In this document: piece after piece, positions 22,231 to 34,537 of the stretch
Layout of the letters: every line of letters starts with the position of its first letter
Position numbering within the stretch: position 1 is the first letter of the stretch
NCBI GenBank assembly: GCA_910592205.1
Contig: CAJVPJ010000182.1
Coordinates: forward strand, 1 to 37,086
Source: Paraglomus occultum
Taxonomy: Eukaryota > Glomeromycota > Glomeromycetes > Paraglomerales > Paraglomeraceae
Length of the DNA stretch: 37,086 nucleotides
Reading direction: 5' to 3'
Translations under genes and position numbers: made by a program
The notes under the pieces: model-generated
Seen by the model: the letters and a program-made list of their open reading frames with translations, nothing else
The model's database searches: none
Told to the model about the DNA's origin: nothing

Positions 22231-24825
22231 ATGTACTGGTTTCACTCAGTGATACTCGGTATATTTGTATTGTTAATACAACTCACTTGCGCTCTGATTC
22301 CACAACCACGATGGTAAGCTAACTGGGAAAAATTGGGATAAACGCATATATACCGTCAACAACGTTATAACAGTTTACCATTATCATTCACAGGAATCAT
22401 CGAGCACAATTAGTCAACAAAAAGCAAGTATAATTGCATTATGGTCTGGAATCTAGCTGTCTCATAACGAATTACATATTAATGGTTTGCCAATATTTGT
22501 CAACAGACTCTATATCCATGGTGGGAGAATAGGCGCAAGACCAATTCCAAGTACAACAGCTGCTGACACATCTCAGCTGCTCATTCTCGATTTATCCTCC
22601 CCGTTCAGTGTGGCCCAGGCTCCGTGGACACTTGGCCCGGATGGTCCAATATTGGCATCTCATTCCCTCTCTGTAGGCGGTGGCGATAACAACATGCTTA
22701 TTGCGTTCGGTGGAGAGACTCCTTCCACAACTCAATCTACATCACTATTCACTTTCGATACGCAAAGTAACAGTTGGCTTCCTAATCAAGCACCCCAAGT
22801 AACAAGTCGCATGGAACACTCGGCGGCTAGCAAAAATGACTCTACTGTATACATATTTGGAGGAATACCGATAACTCCTTCTTCGACCAACACATCCGCG
22901 CAAACGCAGCTTGATCAGTTGTACATGTTAAACACTACAAACATGAATTGGTCTTTAATCGGTGGTTCACAGACGTTTTCTCCAACTGGCAGATTCCATC
23001 ACAGCGCTACGATGATGGACGACGGGAGAATGTGGATAATTGGAGGATTTGGCAATGGGCAAATGATACCCATGGACACTCTTTATGTATTTGATACGGT
23101 TAGAGGATTATGGAGTAATACGGTGAGTCGAATGATGAGTAATTATAACGGGGGCCATTATAGCGTGGTGGCAATTATAGCGTGTGGCAATGGTGAAAAT
23201 CCACGAGCATTAATTGACCAGGCTTCAATTTTGATATCATCCTGTTGTTTGTGTTGACATGCTGATTTTTTATTTTATTCTCGTGTACAGACCGCAATAG
23301 GAAGTATCCCCACTCCGCGAAGAGCGCATCAGGCTGTAGGAAGTAAGCAATCTTGTGTCTACTTTAGCATACATCATATTCTGGCATTTTCCCGATGGAG
23401 TTTCCATTCCCTAACTTCTCTGATCTCTCTATTCATCTCTCTTATTGCTACAAGCTTCTTCAAACATAATAATAATCTTTGGTGGATGCGATCAAACATA
23501 TAGTACATTATATAACGACGTATATATCTTGGACGTTAACGCTGAGCCACCAATTTGGACTCAACAATCAACACAGGGGGTCCTCCCTGCTGGAAGATAT
23601 GCTCACTCTATGACATTGGCGGGGGATAACATTGTCATTGCATTTGGTAAGCGAGGGTTGGGAACTGTCGTGTCAATGAATAAAAATAACTGCGATTGTG
23701 ATTAGTTCGATATGTCACATTCACTATTTTTACTGATTTTGCCGTTATTTTTGTAGGTTATACTGTATGTATTTATCTACTGTCCGTTGGTTACGTAACT
23801 TCAAATCTCGTCATTGTGACATTTTTACTATATTTAAATTATTGAATTATTTAATTCCTATAGTCATGTGATGTAATTTTAACGTATAAATCCAACGTGC
23901 CCTTATTAGCATTGTACTGACACACTGTTATTTACTTTATACAATCTAGACGAATTTTGAGACGGATCCTTCTCTTTTAATACTAGACGCTAAATCTTTT
24001 ACTTGGATGTCGTCGTACACTCCCAAGAATATAGATACAACATCTACAGCAACTCCCGTACCTAGTGGTGGCGTCTCTGACGGATCGGGTGGATCTGGTG
24101 GGTCTGACGGGACGTCGAATGGGTTATCTACAAAGACTGCTGTAATAGTAGGAACATCAGTTGGAGGAAGCTTAATATTAATCACTGCGATAGCTGTTCT
24201 GATATGTTGTTGGAGAAGGAAACGCCGAACGAAATTTGCATCTACATCATATGATGAACAACCGTCATCCACACCTCCATTAGTCGCAACACAGACACAA
24301 TTAGGAGCATTAGTCTTGCCAGAAAAACAGCCGCCGTCAGCATCCAGTCCTTATACAGCAAGACCACCAAATGCGATGACCAAGAGTTTTTCTGGTGGTT
24401 ACAACTACGTTTCCGATACAAATATAACGGATCCACCAAAAATTCCAATGCGGAAACAGTCGCTCCAATATGAACCACAACTTCCAAAACGTACGCAGTC
24501 GTTCGCGTCAACAAGTAGTACACTACCACCAGCAACACCAGGTTATTTGAGTGCTAATATGCTCTCTCCAGTGCTAAAATACTCCCCTGCTTCATCTCAG
24601 GACAGTGGGTCTAGTACACCAGTCACTAGCAGCACGACCCCGATACTCGAGTTTAGAAATGAACAGTTTATGAATAGTGGAGCAAGTGGAGTGGGTGGAT
24701 TTGGTGGATTCGGTGGTGGATTGGGTATGGAGCCCATACCTGAGAGACTAGGGAACGATGAAATTGGTCATACTGAGGTTGGGAAATGGAAGTGGGTGAG
24801 AGATGAAAGTGAGGAGAATGAATGA
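22231..24825 (+). CDS. Secreted/transmembrane kelch-repeat protein
   Basis: Seven exons join in frame: 22231-22313, 22394-22423, 22507-23122, 23291-23342, 23455-23646, 23757-23764 and 23950-24825, giving 618 residues. An N-terminal signal peptide (MYWFHSVILGIFVLLIQLTC) precedes kelch repeats that form a beta-propeller. Repeat cores seen are LYIHGGR, MLIAFGGE, VYIFGGI, MWIIGGFG, IIIIFGGC and IVIAFGYT. A Gly/Ser-rich stalk leads to one transmembrane helix (about 390-413, VGGSLILITAIAVLICC), a basic stop (WRRKRR) and a Ser/Pro-rich cytoplasmic tail. The likely place is the cell surface, with the propeller outside as a binding or adhesion module. Two splice oddities are needed to keep the frame: intron 2 begins GCAAGT (a GC-AG intron), and exon 6 is only 8 nt. 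Such kelch proteins are frequent in Mucoromycota. The ligand is unknown. Confidence 0.88.
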
Positions 24826-25231
24826 AACGATATAATTGGGTTAACTTGAAGCGGGAACGGAAAATTGTCACGATTCTGTAGTAAATGACTATTGAAGTGA
24901 TGTAGAGATAATTCACGAACGATATTTTCGCGTCCTCGACTATTTTCAGCCGAGAGTTGGGCAACATTTTGTATATTTACTAATATAAATTACTTTTGTG
25001 TATATCATTAGTTTTAGCTTGATAAAGATGTAACTATATTAAAATCGCTTTCTTTTTTTTGTAATCAAGTCAAGCATTTTATCAGTCACATGTCACATAC
25101 GGTCAAAAAAAAAAAACTATATACGTTGTTTTTATTTCAATGTGAAATATATTATGTATTTCTATTATTATCCAATCCGTACGTATACAAAAAGGAAACG
25201 CAACGCCTTCCTACGTCTAGTTATTTATATA

Positions 25232-26935
25232 TCACGCATCAACAAGCCCTTTCCCCCAATTAGTCAATACCCTATTACATTCTTGTTTGAGATGCACTGC
25301 ACGCGGCGAATCCCATTTACCCTCAAAGATGAATTGGCGAGCGTAATGTACACATGCCTCACGATAAAATTTAGTATACAAGCGAGAATTTATTGCTTTC
25401 TACAAGGCAAAAAAGCAGAATAAATAATTTAGTAATAAAATCAAAAGCAAAAAATTTTTTCAAGGCATAGTTTACACTTGAAACTCATGCAATGGACAAT
25501 GAAACGTTCAAACTTACCGCCCATTTAGATTCACTTGGTTTAAGGAGATGAGATTTAGGATTGAAATTACGTCGAATTAAAAATGTTTCGGGAAGCACCC
25601 AGATATCAGAACCAGTAATATACGCTTGATAGAGACAAGCAGCTTTGTTGTCATCAAACCGCTCTGTACACCTATTTTAACAGAAAGCGTTGTAGTCAAG
25701 TTATATATGAGATTTGGGGTAATGCACGCACTTGCACATACAAGTATATACCCACCATGGTATTGTACCATTTCTTTTTGACACAAAGTTTGGTCTATAA
25801 TGTACTTCAAAGTCTTCAATCTTGTACACTTTTCCTTTTTGCCACGATGCATAACACGTCGGTCCTCGATTCAACTCCCATCCGTCATCCTGTAAACCCA
25901 AATCTCCGCTCCTGACCAGTGAAATAACATCTTCTCTAGTTCGAGGCATTCGCAGATTCGTTGCTGCGGGTTTATATGCAAATGTAGGCACTGAAATAAC
26001 ATCGTCATTTAATAATAGTTTCCGGTGTCTCCTTATTTCTTCTCTCGTTCTGACGGTAGGCCACGTATCATGATCGAGATAAAAGATAAAATCGGTACGA
26101 GCGAAAAATCGAGCAACGTTGAGATGAAAGTTGGTGGGACGAGCAAGCATTTCCGGTTGTTCATAAGACAAAATGCTGGCTACTACGTGAATGTCGGCAT
26201 ATTTAGCGATAATCGGATGTTGATTGAGATAATAGTTTAGATTGTCAAAGGCATGCTGAACTATCGGATCGTTTTCATCTAAACTTGCGCTGGAAATATG
26301 GAATGTTGCAGCTATCGGGCCTAGAAGCAGTTGCGATAGGCATTAAGAAAAATTAGCAAATTGGTGAAAAGTTGACAATTTGATTTTTTCCAACACAAAA
26401 TCATATTATTTATCGCATACCTTGCCATAGTTCAGCTAGTCTTCTCAGATCATCGAAACGATTCTCGGTAACAAAGGCAGTTACTGTTATATCATCTTTG
26501 TTTGGTTCATAGCTTGCTCGTTTGTGGTATTGCTTTACGTTGTTTATAAAGACGTTGGACATTTTAGAATGCATTTTATAAAAGCGGGAATAATTATCCA
26601 GCTCATTTAACGGCGAGGTTCCATTTGTGTCTAATGAGGGTAAACCATTAGCACGTTAGACAAACAGTTTAACAAAAAAAAACAGACAACAAACAAGGTC
26701 CGCTTGCTTTACCCCAAGTTCTTCTTCCGTCAAAGTTAGATTCGTCGAGCGGTGGTGGACCAAGGCATCCTAATATTCTCGCTGTGAACATAACCAGACT
26801 GACAGCGATGTACAGAAGAGCAATAGCTTTTAATGCTACAATTCTTTGCCGCCATAGTGGTCGTAAAATACTCCTGAGTGAAGAGGTCTGTGATAAAGAG
26901 ATTGGAGAGCCTTTTTCGGATATTCGGAGTGTCAT
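25232..26935 (-). CDS. GT49 family (LARGE-like) glycosyltransferase, type II membrane protein
   Basis: Five exons join in frame: 26713-26935, 26421-26630, 25756-26320, 25518-25671 and 25232-25399, giving 439 residues. A short cytoplasmic N-terminus is followed by a signal-anchor helix (about 36-57, IALLYIAVSLVMFTARIL), the plan of a Golgi enzyme. The catalytic domain shows ITVTAFVTENRFDDL, the DxD-type metal site FYLDHDTWPT (D227/D229), HYRPNFVSKRNGTIPWC with the family's WCxERF motif completed across an intron, and a C-terminal GKGL ending. In animals this family adds glucuronic acid or GlcNAc-type sugars to matriglycan or poly-LacNAc. The fungal acceptor is unknown, probably cell-surface glycans. 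The end lies 406 bp from the convergent kelch gene, and that gap holds nothing I can name. Confidence 0.88.
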
Positions 26936-27715
26936 GATGTATGAAAAAGGAGCATGTAAACTAATGTGAGTTAAAGTTTATAGGTACAATAAGGTATTAT
27001 TACAAGAGATTGTCTTTGTCAAGCGTAAAAAGTATTAGTACGAAATTTAAAGATTGTGACTGAAGTTGGTTGGGGGAGGGACAGAAGGGAATTTTAAACA
27101 GTATAGAAAGCCAAATAAAGCATAAACCAGTTACGACCGGCCACTTTCTTATTATTAGAATCCTTGCACAAAACCCGGAAATTTCCCCTCAACTTTAAGT
27201 CAGTGTTTGCAACTATAAATATATCCTTTTTTATTATTAATAGGAAACCAAAGCAACAGCCAGTAAAGCGAGCATAGCATCTATCCAAAGACTTTTATAA
27301 CAGGTCCCCAATTGATCAGCGAACATAATAACCATTGTTGTTTTGTTTATTGCTTCCGTCTCCCGCCTCAACGGGTGTACGATGTAAAGGGTATGACATG
27401 CTTTTCGACTGTGCAACAACTCTTTTATTATTATCGATGTGCCTCAATTTTTTTCGATTTTGTCCCGGTGCTTATTTCGAAATATAACAAATGCCATTAT
27501 TATTATATGCTTGTTCTAAGAGGTTGTTAATAATAATGACAAAGTTATTGGAAAAGAAAGCTTTTCGTCTCTACTATGTGAGAAAATGACCTCTCAGAAC
27601 GCCCAATATCATATCCGCTATTAATAGAATGTCTCGTGTGACATTAACATGGATGTGCTACATACCGACTGGCCAACAATCGAAGGTTCACAATTTTACT
27701 GAGTTAACGTTTTAG
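26936..27715. other. Intergenic between divergent GT49 and galactokinase genes
   Basis: AT-rich, with many stops. It must contain the GT49 promoter. The short frames at 27094-27419 show no recognisable protein. Confidence 0.45.
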
Positions 27716-27869
27716 GTCACTGACGCGTTCCAATGATATTTCTTGCAATGCGATCTGGAACGAACAACAGAGTTTGCTTTGTCAGAACTGGTCATCTAGG
27801 GAATGGATCAGAATAAGACGGATAAGAGAGCATCGCATTGGTCATATTGACATGGAAAGAGCATTTGAC
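27716..27869 (+). other. Possible orphan coding exon
   Basis: A stop-free stretch is bounded by a good acceptor (GTTTTAG, ends 27715) and a good donor (GTAAGC, starts 27870). It reads SLTRSNDISCNAIWNEQQSL then LCQNWSSREWIRIRRIREHR and ends MERAFD. The first part resembles the end of an F-box (hydrophobic, cysteine, tryptophan spacing), but weakly. I could not connect an upstream ATG exon or a downstream exon with compatible phase, except a trivial stop (IQY) after an acceptor near 28040. It may be a relic exon or chance. Confidence 0.25.
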
Positions 27870-27895
27870 GTAAGCGAAAAACTGACTTGGTTTTT

Positions 27896-27965
27896 CATTC
27901 AATCTCGAACAGTGTTTTGAAAATGCAATGAAACGTTCTCATTCAATCTCGAACAGTTTTTTCTG
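27896..27965 (+). repeat. Short direct repeat, period 44 bp
   Basis: CATTCAATCTCGAACAGT occurs at 27896-27913 and again at 27940-27957, followed both times by a T-run. It is a local tandem duplication in the galactokinase upstream region. Confidence 0.8.
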
Positions 27966-28215
27966 ATAAATTAAATGATTATGCAATACTGAGAATCGGT
28001 ATCTGTTGGTGATATTAATATATGCTTCTAACATTCAGATACAATATTAATCGGACTACGCTATCTACGTAACGGTAGAGATTTCTTTCCCGCCACTTTT
28101 ATCCTGGCCTCAAAAGTTTCATACGTCATGGTATCACATAATGACTGTGATTTGCGCGCGATCGGTGACCTGACCAATTAAATTAACATCACCCATTAGT
28201 TACTGGTTATTTCTA

Positions 28216-29981
28216 ATGGCTGCTGCTCTGCCACTCTCGGAATTTATACGTGCATATCCCGAGCATAATAGACAATCTCAGTATACTCGATATCATGAGC
28301 TAGTTGAACGGTTTCGATTGACATACAACAGAGAACCCAAGTTCATTGCCCGTGCACCAGGGAGAGTGAATTTGATCGGGGAGCACATCGATTACGTTGG
28401 GTTTGGTGTATTGCCAATGGCTATTAGTGGGGATATATTGATCGCCGTTTCAGTAGACGACGACTCATCCACTGTGAGAATAAAGAACGTTGATGATTCA
28501 AAGTACAAATCCAGAGAATGGCAATATGAAGGAGATGAACAGATTGTAACGATTACGAATGATGAAGGATCCGTCGAGTGGAGCAATTATTTTAAATGTG
28601 GATACAAGGTATGAGAGATGGATATTACTAATATAATGCAATTATTAGAATGAGTATTCGATAATTTACCAACGTCTCCTATCGTAACATGACATTATAA
28701 AGGGTATAATACAACACTTTAAGTTATCTCGTCCGAAAGGCTTACATTGTTTGGTCGACGGGAATGTGCCACCTGGAGCAGGCCTATCCAGTTCGTCTGC
28801 ATTCGTTTGTTGTGCTGCTATAGCCGTATCATACGCGAACAATATAGAGACAGACAAGACTACTATGGCAAAAATTGCGATCGAGTGTGAAAGATATATT
28901 GGAGTCAATGGTGGTGGGTAGGTATAGAGATAGCTGCTACTCATTTGGAAGAGACTTGCTTTATATTGATCTCGACATGTCTCGAATTTTATTTTATAGG
29001 ATGGATCAAACTACTTCAATCTTTGCAGCAACGAATCAAGCTTTATACATTTCATTTCGACCTACTCTCCGCCCAACGCTGATCAAGTTGCCATCACTCT
29101 CACCCCCGTTGACTTTTGTAGTCTCTAATTCCTTAGTCACATCTAACAAGGCGGCAACAGCACAGACTAACTACAATTTACGAGTGGTCGAGACTAAATT
29201 GGCAGCCTACTATCTCGGGACAGTGATAATGCAAAAGGACTGCGACACGCTTTGGGACGTTGCCAGTCAATATGTGAATGGAAAGGAAATCGACAGTAAG
29301 AGTTTGAGGAAATTGGCGGGGGTTGTTGAAGAAAAAATTGGGAACAAGGAACGCGGTTACGGTATCGTTGAATTGACCGAGTTGTTGTCCTTAACCACCA
29401 AACAAGTGACCGAGAGGTTTTTGACTAAATTCCCTGTTAGAACCGAAAATTTTCATCTATATAAAAGGGCCAAACACGTGTTTGAGGAAGCGGCGAGAGT
29501 ATTAGAGTTTTATTCTCTATGTCAGACGCACAACGATGAAAGTATGGCAGGTCACATCAAAGCTGATCAAGTGTATTCTGAACTCGGGCAATTGATGAAT
29601 AGTAGTCATGACAGTTGTCGTGACTTGTACGACTGCTCGTGCGTCGAAGTGGATGAGCTCGTAAGAGTATGTTTAGAGTGTGGGGCGAAAGGGAGCCGGT
29701 TGACTGGAGCTGGATGGGGAGGTAATAACGTGTGATACAATATGGGGTATGCAATAGGTTGGGGGATCTTGATATCAGACGTATCGCTGAATGTCTCTTG
29801 TTCAATTATAGGCTGCGTAGTATCCGTTATTCCCGGGAATGAGTCGGAAGAATTTATATCCAAAGTGACTGAAAAATATTACAACGTTAGATTTCCCGAT
29901 TTACCTAAAGAGCGATTGTCAGAAGTTATTTTCGAGACTCTTCCTGGTGCCGGAGCTGCTATTATAACTAGTTTGCGGTAA
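28216..29981 (+). CDS. GAL1: Galactokinase (GHMP kinase, GAL1/GALK2 clade)
   Basis: This enzyme phosphorylates galactose at C1 with ATP, the entry step of the cytosolic Leloir pathway. Four exons join in frame: 28216-28608, 28703-28917, 29000-29721 and 29812-29981, giving 499 residues, the usual length. Motifs are the galactokinase signature GRVNLIGEHIDY (49-60), the ATP loop PPGAGLSSSSA (154-164), the catalytic-base region NGGGMDQTTS (D205) and GSRLTGAGWGG (about 434-444). The IGEHIDYxGFxVLPMA form is shared by fungal Gal1 and animal GALK2, so activity on N-acetylgalactosamine cannot be excluded. A CCAAT box lies at 28174-28178, about 40 nt before the ATG. No Gal4-type CGG-N11-CCG site was seen. 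All motifs are intact, so it looks functional. Confidence 0.93.
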
Positions 29982-31551
29982 CAAGTTTGCGTTCAGGGAA
30001 CATGAACGAGACATAAGAGCGGGGCATATGGACATTCTGCCGCCGGCCGGCAAATTGCGGGATCAAACATTAACACGCGTCTGGCTTGATAATGAAATAA
30101 TCATCTTTGTTATCCGAATCGAAAAGACAATGAGTATTGGTAAACGTATCGCTTCCCTATTCTAAAGCTAGTGAATAGACAAATGATGATGTAAAGATGT
30201 TGTTATGTATTCCCTGCTGTAACATTTATTTGATATACAGAAAATCACTATATCATGATCTAGACTTGGATGTATGAATAAAGCTTTTGACCAATCTCAG
30301 AGATATGCTGTAATAGTTTGGTGCACACTGAAATGAAAGGCATGTTGTCAACAATAACAAGTCTTTAACTATTTATAGTGGATCAACAATAGCATACATA
30401 CGGAATTAGATGAGATGCATGCAACACACTGTATTCAGACAAAAGTCCCACGCTTTAATTACAACAACTCTCTTAATTGTAACGTGGGTTTTTATGGTAA
30501 AGATTAAAGACTGGCTGATTAGACACCAGTCCATTGTTCTATAAACATGTTCTATAACGGTATTACTGCATGTGATATTGCACTATTTATTTGTACATAT
30601 TTACAGTTTCGAAATATAATCGGAGTTTATGCCATTTGCCGTGTGATATTTAGATACTACCCTATTTGATCTCAATATCAAAGATAAATCTGAAACAATA
30701 ATAAGTAAGGGACAAGGGGTACATCACTGAAAGAATTAAGGAACAGAAACAAAGTTTACAATAAGCGGAGTCTATCGCTATAAGCCGGATTGTGCCTGGA
30801 TCGTGGAATCGGTCGTATTGACCACCACTGTGTATAATACATGGTAAATCCGGCATTTCACACTGATCCGTGCATCTGTTGAACGAGATATCCGAGTCAT
30901 ACAATAGTGTAATAATGCTATATTAGCAAGCAAAGCAATCAAGCAAGACGGCCACACTTACGTCTGTGAGAAAAATCTCCTCCTCCCACATACTCGATCA
31001 ATTATAGCACCAATTCTTACTCCCGCCACTTGCACTTTTAGTTTTATTTACATTCGTAGTGTCACTTTGACATTGACGAAAATAACACGAGAATCCTACC
31101 TAAAACCGAAACTTATTTGATACAGTTTATGCTTCTAATTAAGAGATGATACGAAGTGAGCAAATATGATTAATGATCAATAGTGACTATAATAAGAATA
31201 AGCAACCGAGCAGGGAAATAGTTACGAGAACTAATATGCGAGCAACGTTCAAGTTATATGGTCTATTTATCCTACTTAATTAAATGAAGAGTGAACCAGA
31301 GTCATCAGAGTGATTTCCATTAGCCGCGTAAAGCGGAAAGAGAGAAAAAAAAATGTCTGCATTGACAAGAGAAAAGATTATCAGTACATAGATACAAATT
31401 GCGAGATCCTTTTACGATGGTTATATCGAAAGCTTGGTTGGCTAACAATGAATGTATGTACCTGTGTAGTTCTCGAACATTAGTTCCTCATGTTGTATGT
31501 CTCACTGCACCGAATAATTTTGTGGTTCTTGTTTTTGTTCGTATAGCTTAC
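29982..31551. other. Intergenic, no supported gene
   Basis: AT-rich sequence. A frame at 30662-30904 (-) contains RCTDQCEMPDLPCIIHSGGQ, but the flanking splice sites do not build a convincing gene. An isolated ACACACTGTA at 30424-30433 matches only the outermost bases of the Tc1 terminal repeat and is probably chance. Confidence 0.4.
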
Positions 31552-31734
31552 GCTATGTCTGTTGTTATTGCAACCTGGAGCAGCAGTGTGCAAATATACG
31601 CCATTTACGTAATTCTTTTCATAGAATCCGGAATCTTTCTGCTCAAAATCTGGAGTCATGGCTGATCTCCGTCGAGTATATTTGGTGATTTTCCAAACCT
31701 CGTATTGGTTCTTCAGTTTCTTGATTAAAGACAT
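31552..31734 (-). CDS. Possible first exon of a small unknown gene
   Basis: The ATG at 31734 opens MSLIKKLKNQYEVWKITKYT and continues RRRSAMTPDFEQKDSGFYEK up to a plausible donor (AGC|GTAAGC) at 31551. The sequence is charged and helix-prone with no membrane segment, and I do not recognise the family. Directly upstream on the coding strand is a CT-rich 5' leader (CCACCTCTCTCTGTCTCTG) of the kind that precedes fungal start codons, which favours a real gene. No downstream exon could be linked with confidence; without splicing the frame ends at 31480 (84 residues). Confidence 0.4.
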
Positions 31735-31770
31735 CTTGGGATAACAGAGACAGAGAGAGGTGGTGGTGGG

Positions 31771-31822
31771 GTGTGTGTGTGTTGTTATGTTATGTTATGT
31801 AATGTAATGTATGTATGTATGT
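31771..31822 (+). repeat. Compound microsatellite (GT)n-(TTATG)n-(TATG)n
   Basis: GTGTGTGTGTGT is followed by TTATG/TAATG pentamer repeats and then TATG tetramers. A purine tract (ACAGAGACAGAGAGAGG) precedes it. It lies just upstream of the small minus-strand ORF that starts at 31734. Confidence 0.9.
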
Positions 31823-34537
31823 GAGTATAATGATTATAGCAGTGTTAGCAGCCCAGGAGTTATTCGTGAGAAGAGCAAATTAAAGTTAAGTTTAGATGTA
31901 GAAGCGGCAATTTCTATATATAAGTTGGTTATTTTAAAAGGAATGCAAAGTGTGATAATGAGTGTGAGTGCTTTATAATGTTTGAAAAGGCAGTTGATAA
32001 TGTTATAATAGATTGCCAATGGGCTAATTAATAAGTCAATGTCAACTTATTGTCAAAAGAATTGTCTCTACTCTTTTATCAGCTATAGCGCAGATGTCAA
32101 AGATTGATAGCATCCGGAGTCAGAGAGAGAAAGTAGCGAAAGGTGCTAACGGGTGAAGGCAACCGTACCTGATATTATTACAGCCTCTGTGCTACGGAGT
32201 ACATATTAAAATTTACGTTTTTCGATGATAAAGGAATATCGTAATGGGTATGAACGAATGAAACAATTTGTTCGGGCATGTAGGTTGTATGTATTAACAC
32301 TACTAAAACATTGCATATTTATTACGTTGCTATTTGATGTATCTGATGGAACTGTGTTACTTGTGTTACAAGTTACATATTCGAACCTGTGACCACATAA
32401 AAAAAAATACAAAAGCCCTTCGATGTCACTGATAAATAGGTTACAATAATACATATATGTCTATATTGCATACATATATATTGTACTAGTGTAAAGTTGC
32501 AATTTAATACTTTGTATTTCTAATTAAAGCACCATAAATGGGTGTCGCTTGTTTGTACCTATGGTGCTTCATTGGTAGTTAGTATGCAGATGAGGTAACA
32601 ATTGAAAGACGAGTTAGGCTGTCTATAACAGGCTAGGGCTTACTCTTAATATAATCACTGCCGATTCATTTCGATATAAATAAACAACCTAATAGTAATA
32701 CAAGAGTAACACATATGATATGAAGGCGCAATAGATAAGAGAAAAGTTCCTGCATTGCACATGATTTTGCGCTCGTAACAGTTGTATCGGATATGCTTCA
32801 AAAACGCCACATGCATAAACTTCAGGAGAAGACATTATACCTATTGGTAAATTATCGCAGAGTAGACTCCGACATTGAATAGATTTTCTACTAACAATCG
32901 TGAAATCATGTGATACAAACAGTTCACATAACAATTATTAAGTAGACCATATTCTCATATCAGCATCTTCCCCTGTCGCCCAAATGTCAAGCTTGATGAT
33001 GTGTCGGCTGAGAGAGGTAGATGAATCCAAATACAATTAATTCACGATACAATTATATTAAAGCACGTTGTCAGAAGTTTAATTAATGAATTTGTTGGCG
33101 CAATTAATTCATTATATTAATTTTCATCAACGCAATTGTCATTCAAAAATCTTGTGTCAATTAAAGTGGGAATTTTATTACTAAGAGTTTAAAATAAAGT
33201 ATGTAGAGCTGTGATTCTATTTATATATACCATTAATAAGATGTCAATGGCAAAGTCCCACCCCACTAAAGAAGTAATGGAAAGAAAGAGTCTGTACAAT
33301 TACAAATAATATTGCTGCATAGTTTAAATAAATTTTTAATGTACACGGGCCGACATACTGAACGTTCACACAAATGACCTTTTCCAGCACTCTTCACGAG
33401 CTAGTGTTAATTCCAGAAACCAACCGATAGGCTTTCCAACACAAAAATGTCGAAATTGTGGACAGATGTTCGCAGCACAGTCATTAGCATGAGTATGAGT
33501 AAACTCCCGACTTTGTTACATTCCGGAGAAGAAAATTCAAAGTCAAAAATTTCATAAACCTATCTTTTTCTCTAAGCATCTACAATTAGTTAAGTTTGAT
33601 AACAAATATCTCGCAGTCAAGTCTTTTGCGGTCCTCAAATAGTAAAGTAAGGAAAGAATCTGTTTATTGTTGTGTTTGCTAGCCTGCATATTATAAAATT
33701 TGAATCATTATAGTTTTCCTTAGAATTGGACTTTATAAAATCTTTGAGTGATGTTTACAACTGCGCTGCCACAGAACATTAATTTAATACAGGCGAACAG
33801 TAGTCTTTGTATGAGATATAAACACATTTTTTTTTGTAATAACATTCCATTAGATTGATAAGAAATGTATCTACTGCAATCTTTGGTTTGAATTCTGTCA
33901 CAATTATCCGAAAATTTAATCTCGTAAACAAAATTTTTATTGTTATTTGCTTGCCGATAAATTGCGTGTAAATTTCAATGGAAACTTTCTCCTCCCGCTC
34001 AATCACGATTTACTAACCTAAAAGAAAGATCATTCTATTTCTGACGAACGATTTATTATCTGGTGAGTGAAGAAGGCATTCAAGTACCATAATGTTCAGT
34101 TATTTTATTCTCCTTATGGATAGGGAGCTATTTTTTGAAACGCACCTGCCAATAGTAATGCATACAATTACGTCACTTAGATTGTTACATATTACCTTGC
34201 ACATTACGTAATCTTCTAATATTCTTGTAACATTCTTTTCTCGACTAGCTGAAGATATTTCTTTAAAGTAATTTCATTTACTTTTATCTGCAAGTGTAAG
34301 CAGTAGTACTATTCGCTAACACCTAAAATTTTGAAAGCATTCCGTACTAGTTATTAATACAAAGAGCAATGCAATGAATGCTTTGTTGGATGTATTATAT
34401 TATCAAAAGTTTAGAAAGCATATTTAATAATGCTTCCTTGAATGAGGGGATTGATCTGATAGTCGCACTTGAATGACGCGCGTTAAACACAAATAGAGAT
34501 TCACTCATAATCAAAGTCCTTAACATTTACTGTGCTT
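31823..34537. other. Long AT-rich non-coding stretch
   Basis: No reading frame with recognisable features was found in 2.7 kb. Short AT-rich inverted segments occur around 33040-33130 (AATTAAT/ATTAATT words), and a perfect 10-bp hairpin lies at 32527-32569. No rRNA, tRNA or transposase remnants were recognised. Confidence 0.45.
32527..32569. repeat. Perfect 10-bp stem hairpin
   Basis: AAGCACCATA (32527-32536) and TATGGTGCTT (32560-32569) are perfect reverse complements with a 23-nt loop. It lies in otherwise featureless AT-rich DNA. It could be a small structured RNA, a terminator-like fold or a relic of an inverted-repeat element. Confidence 0.7.

Noticed and set aside
25142-25423. 93-codon plus-strand frame
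   Set aside because: It is antisense to the last exon and intron of the GT49 gene.
30424-30433. ACACACTGTA resembling the Tc1 terminal repeat
   Set aside because: Only about 10 bases match, with no partner end and no continuation of the 29-bp repeat.
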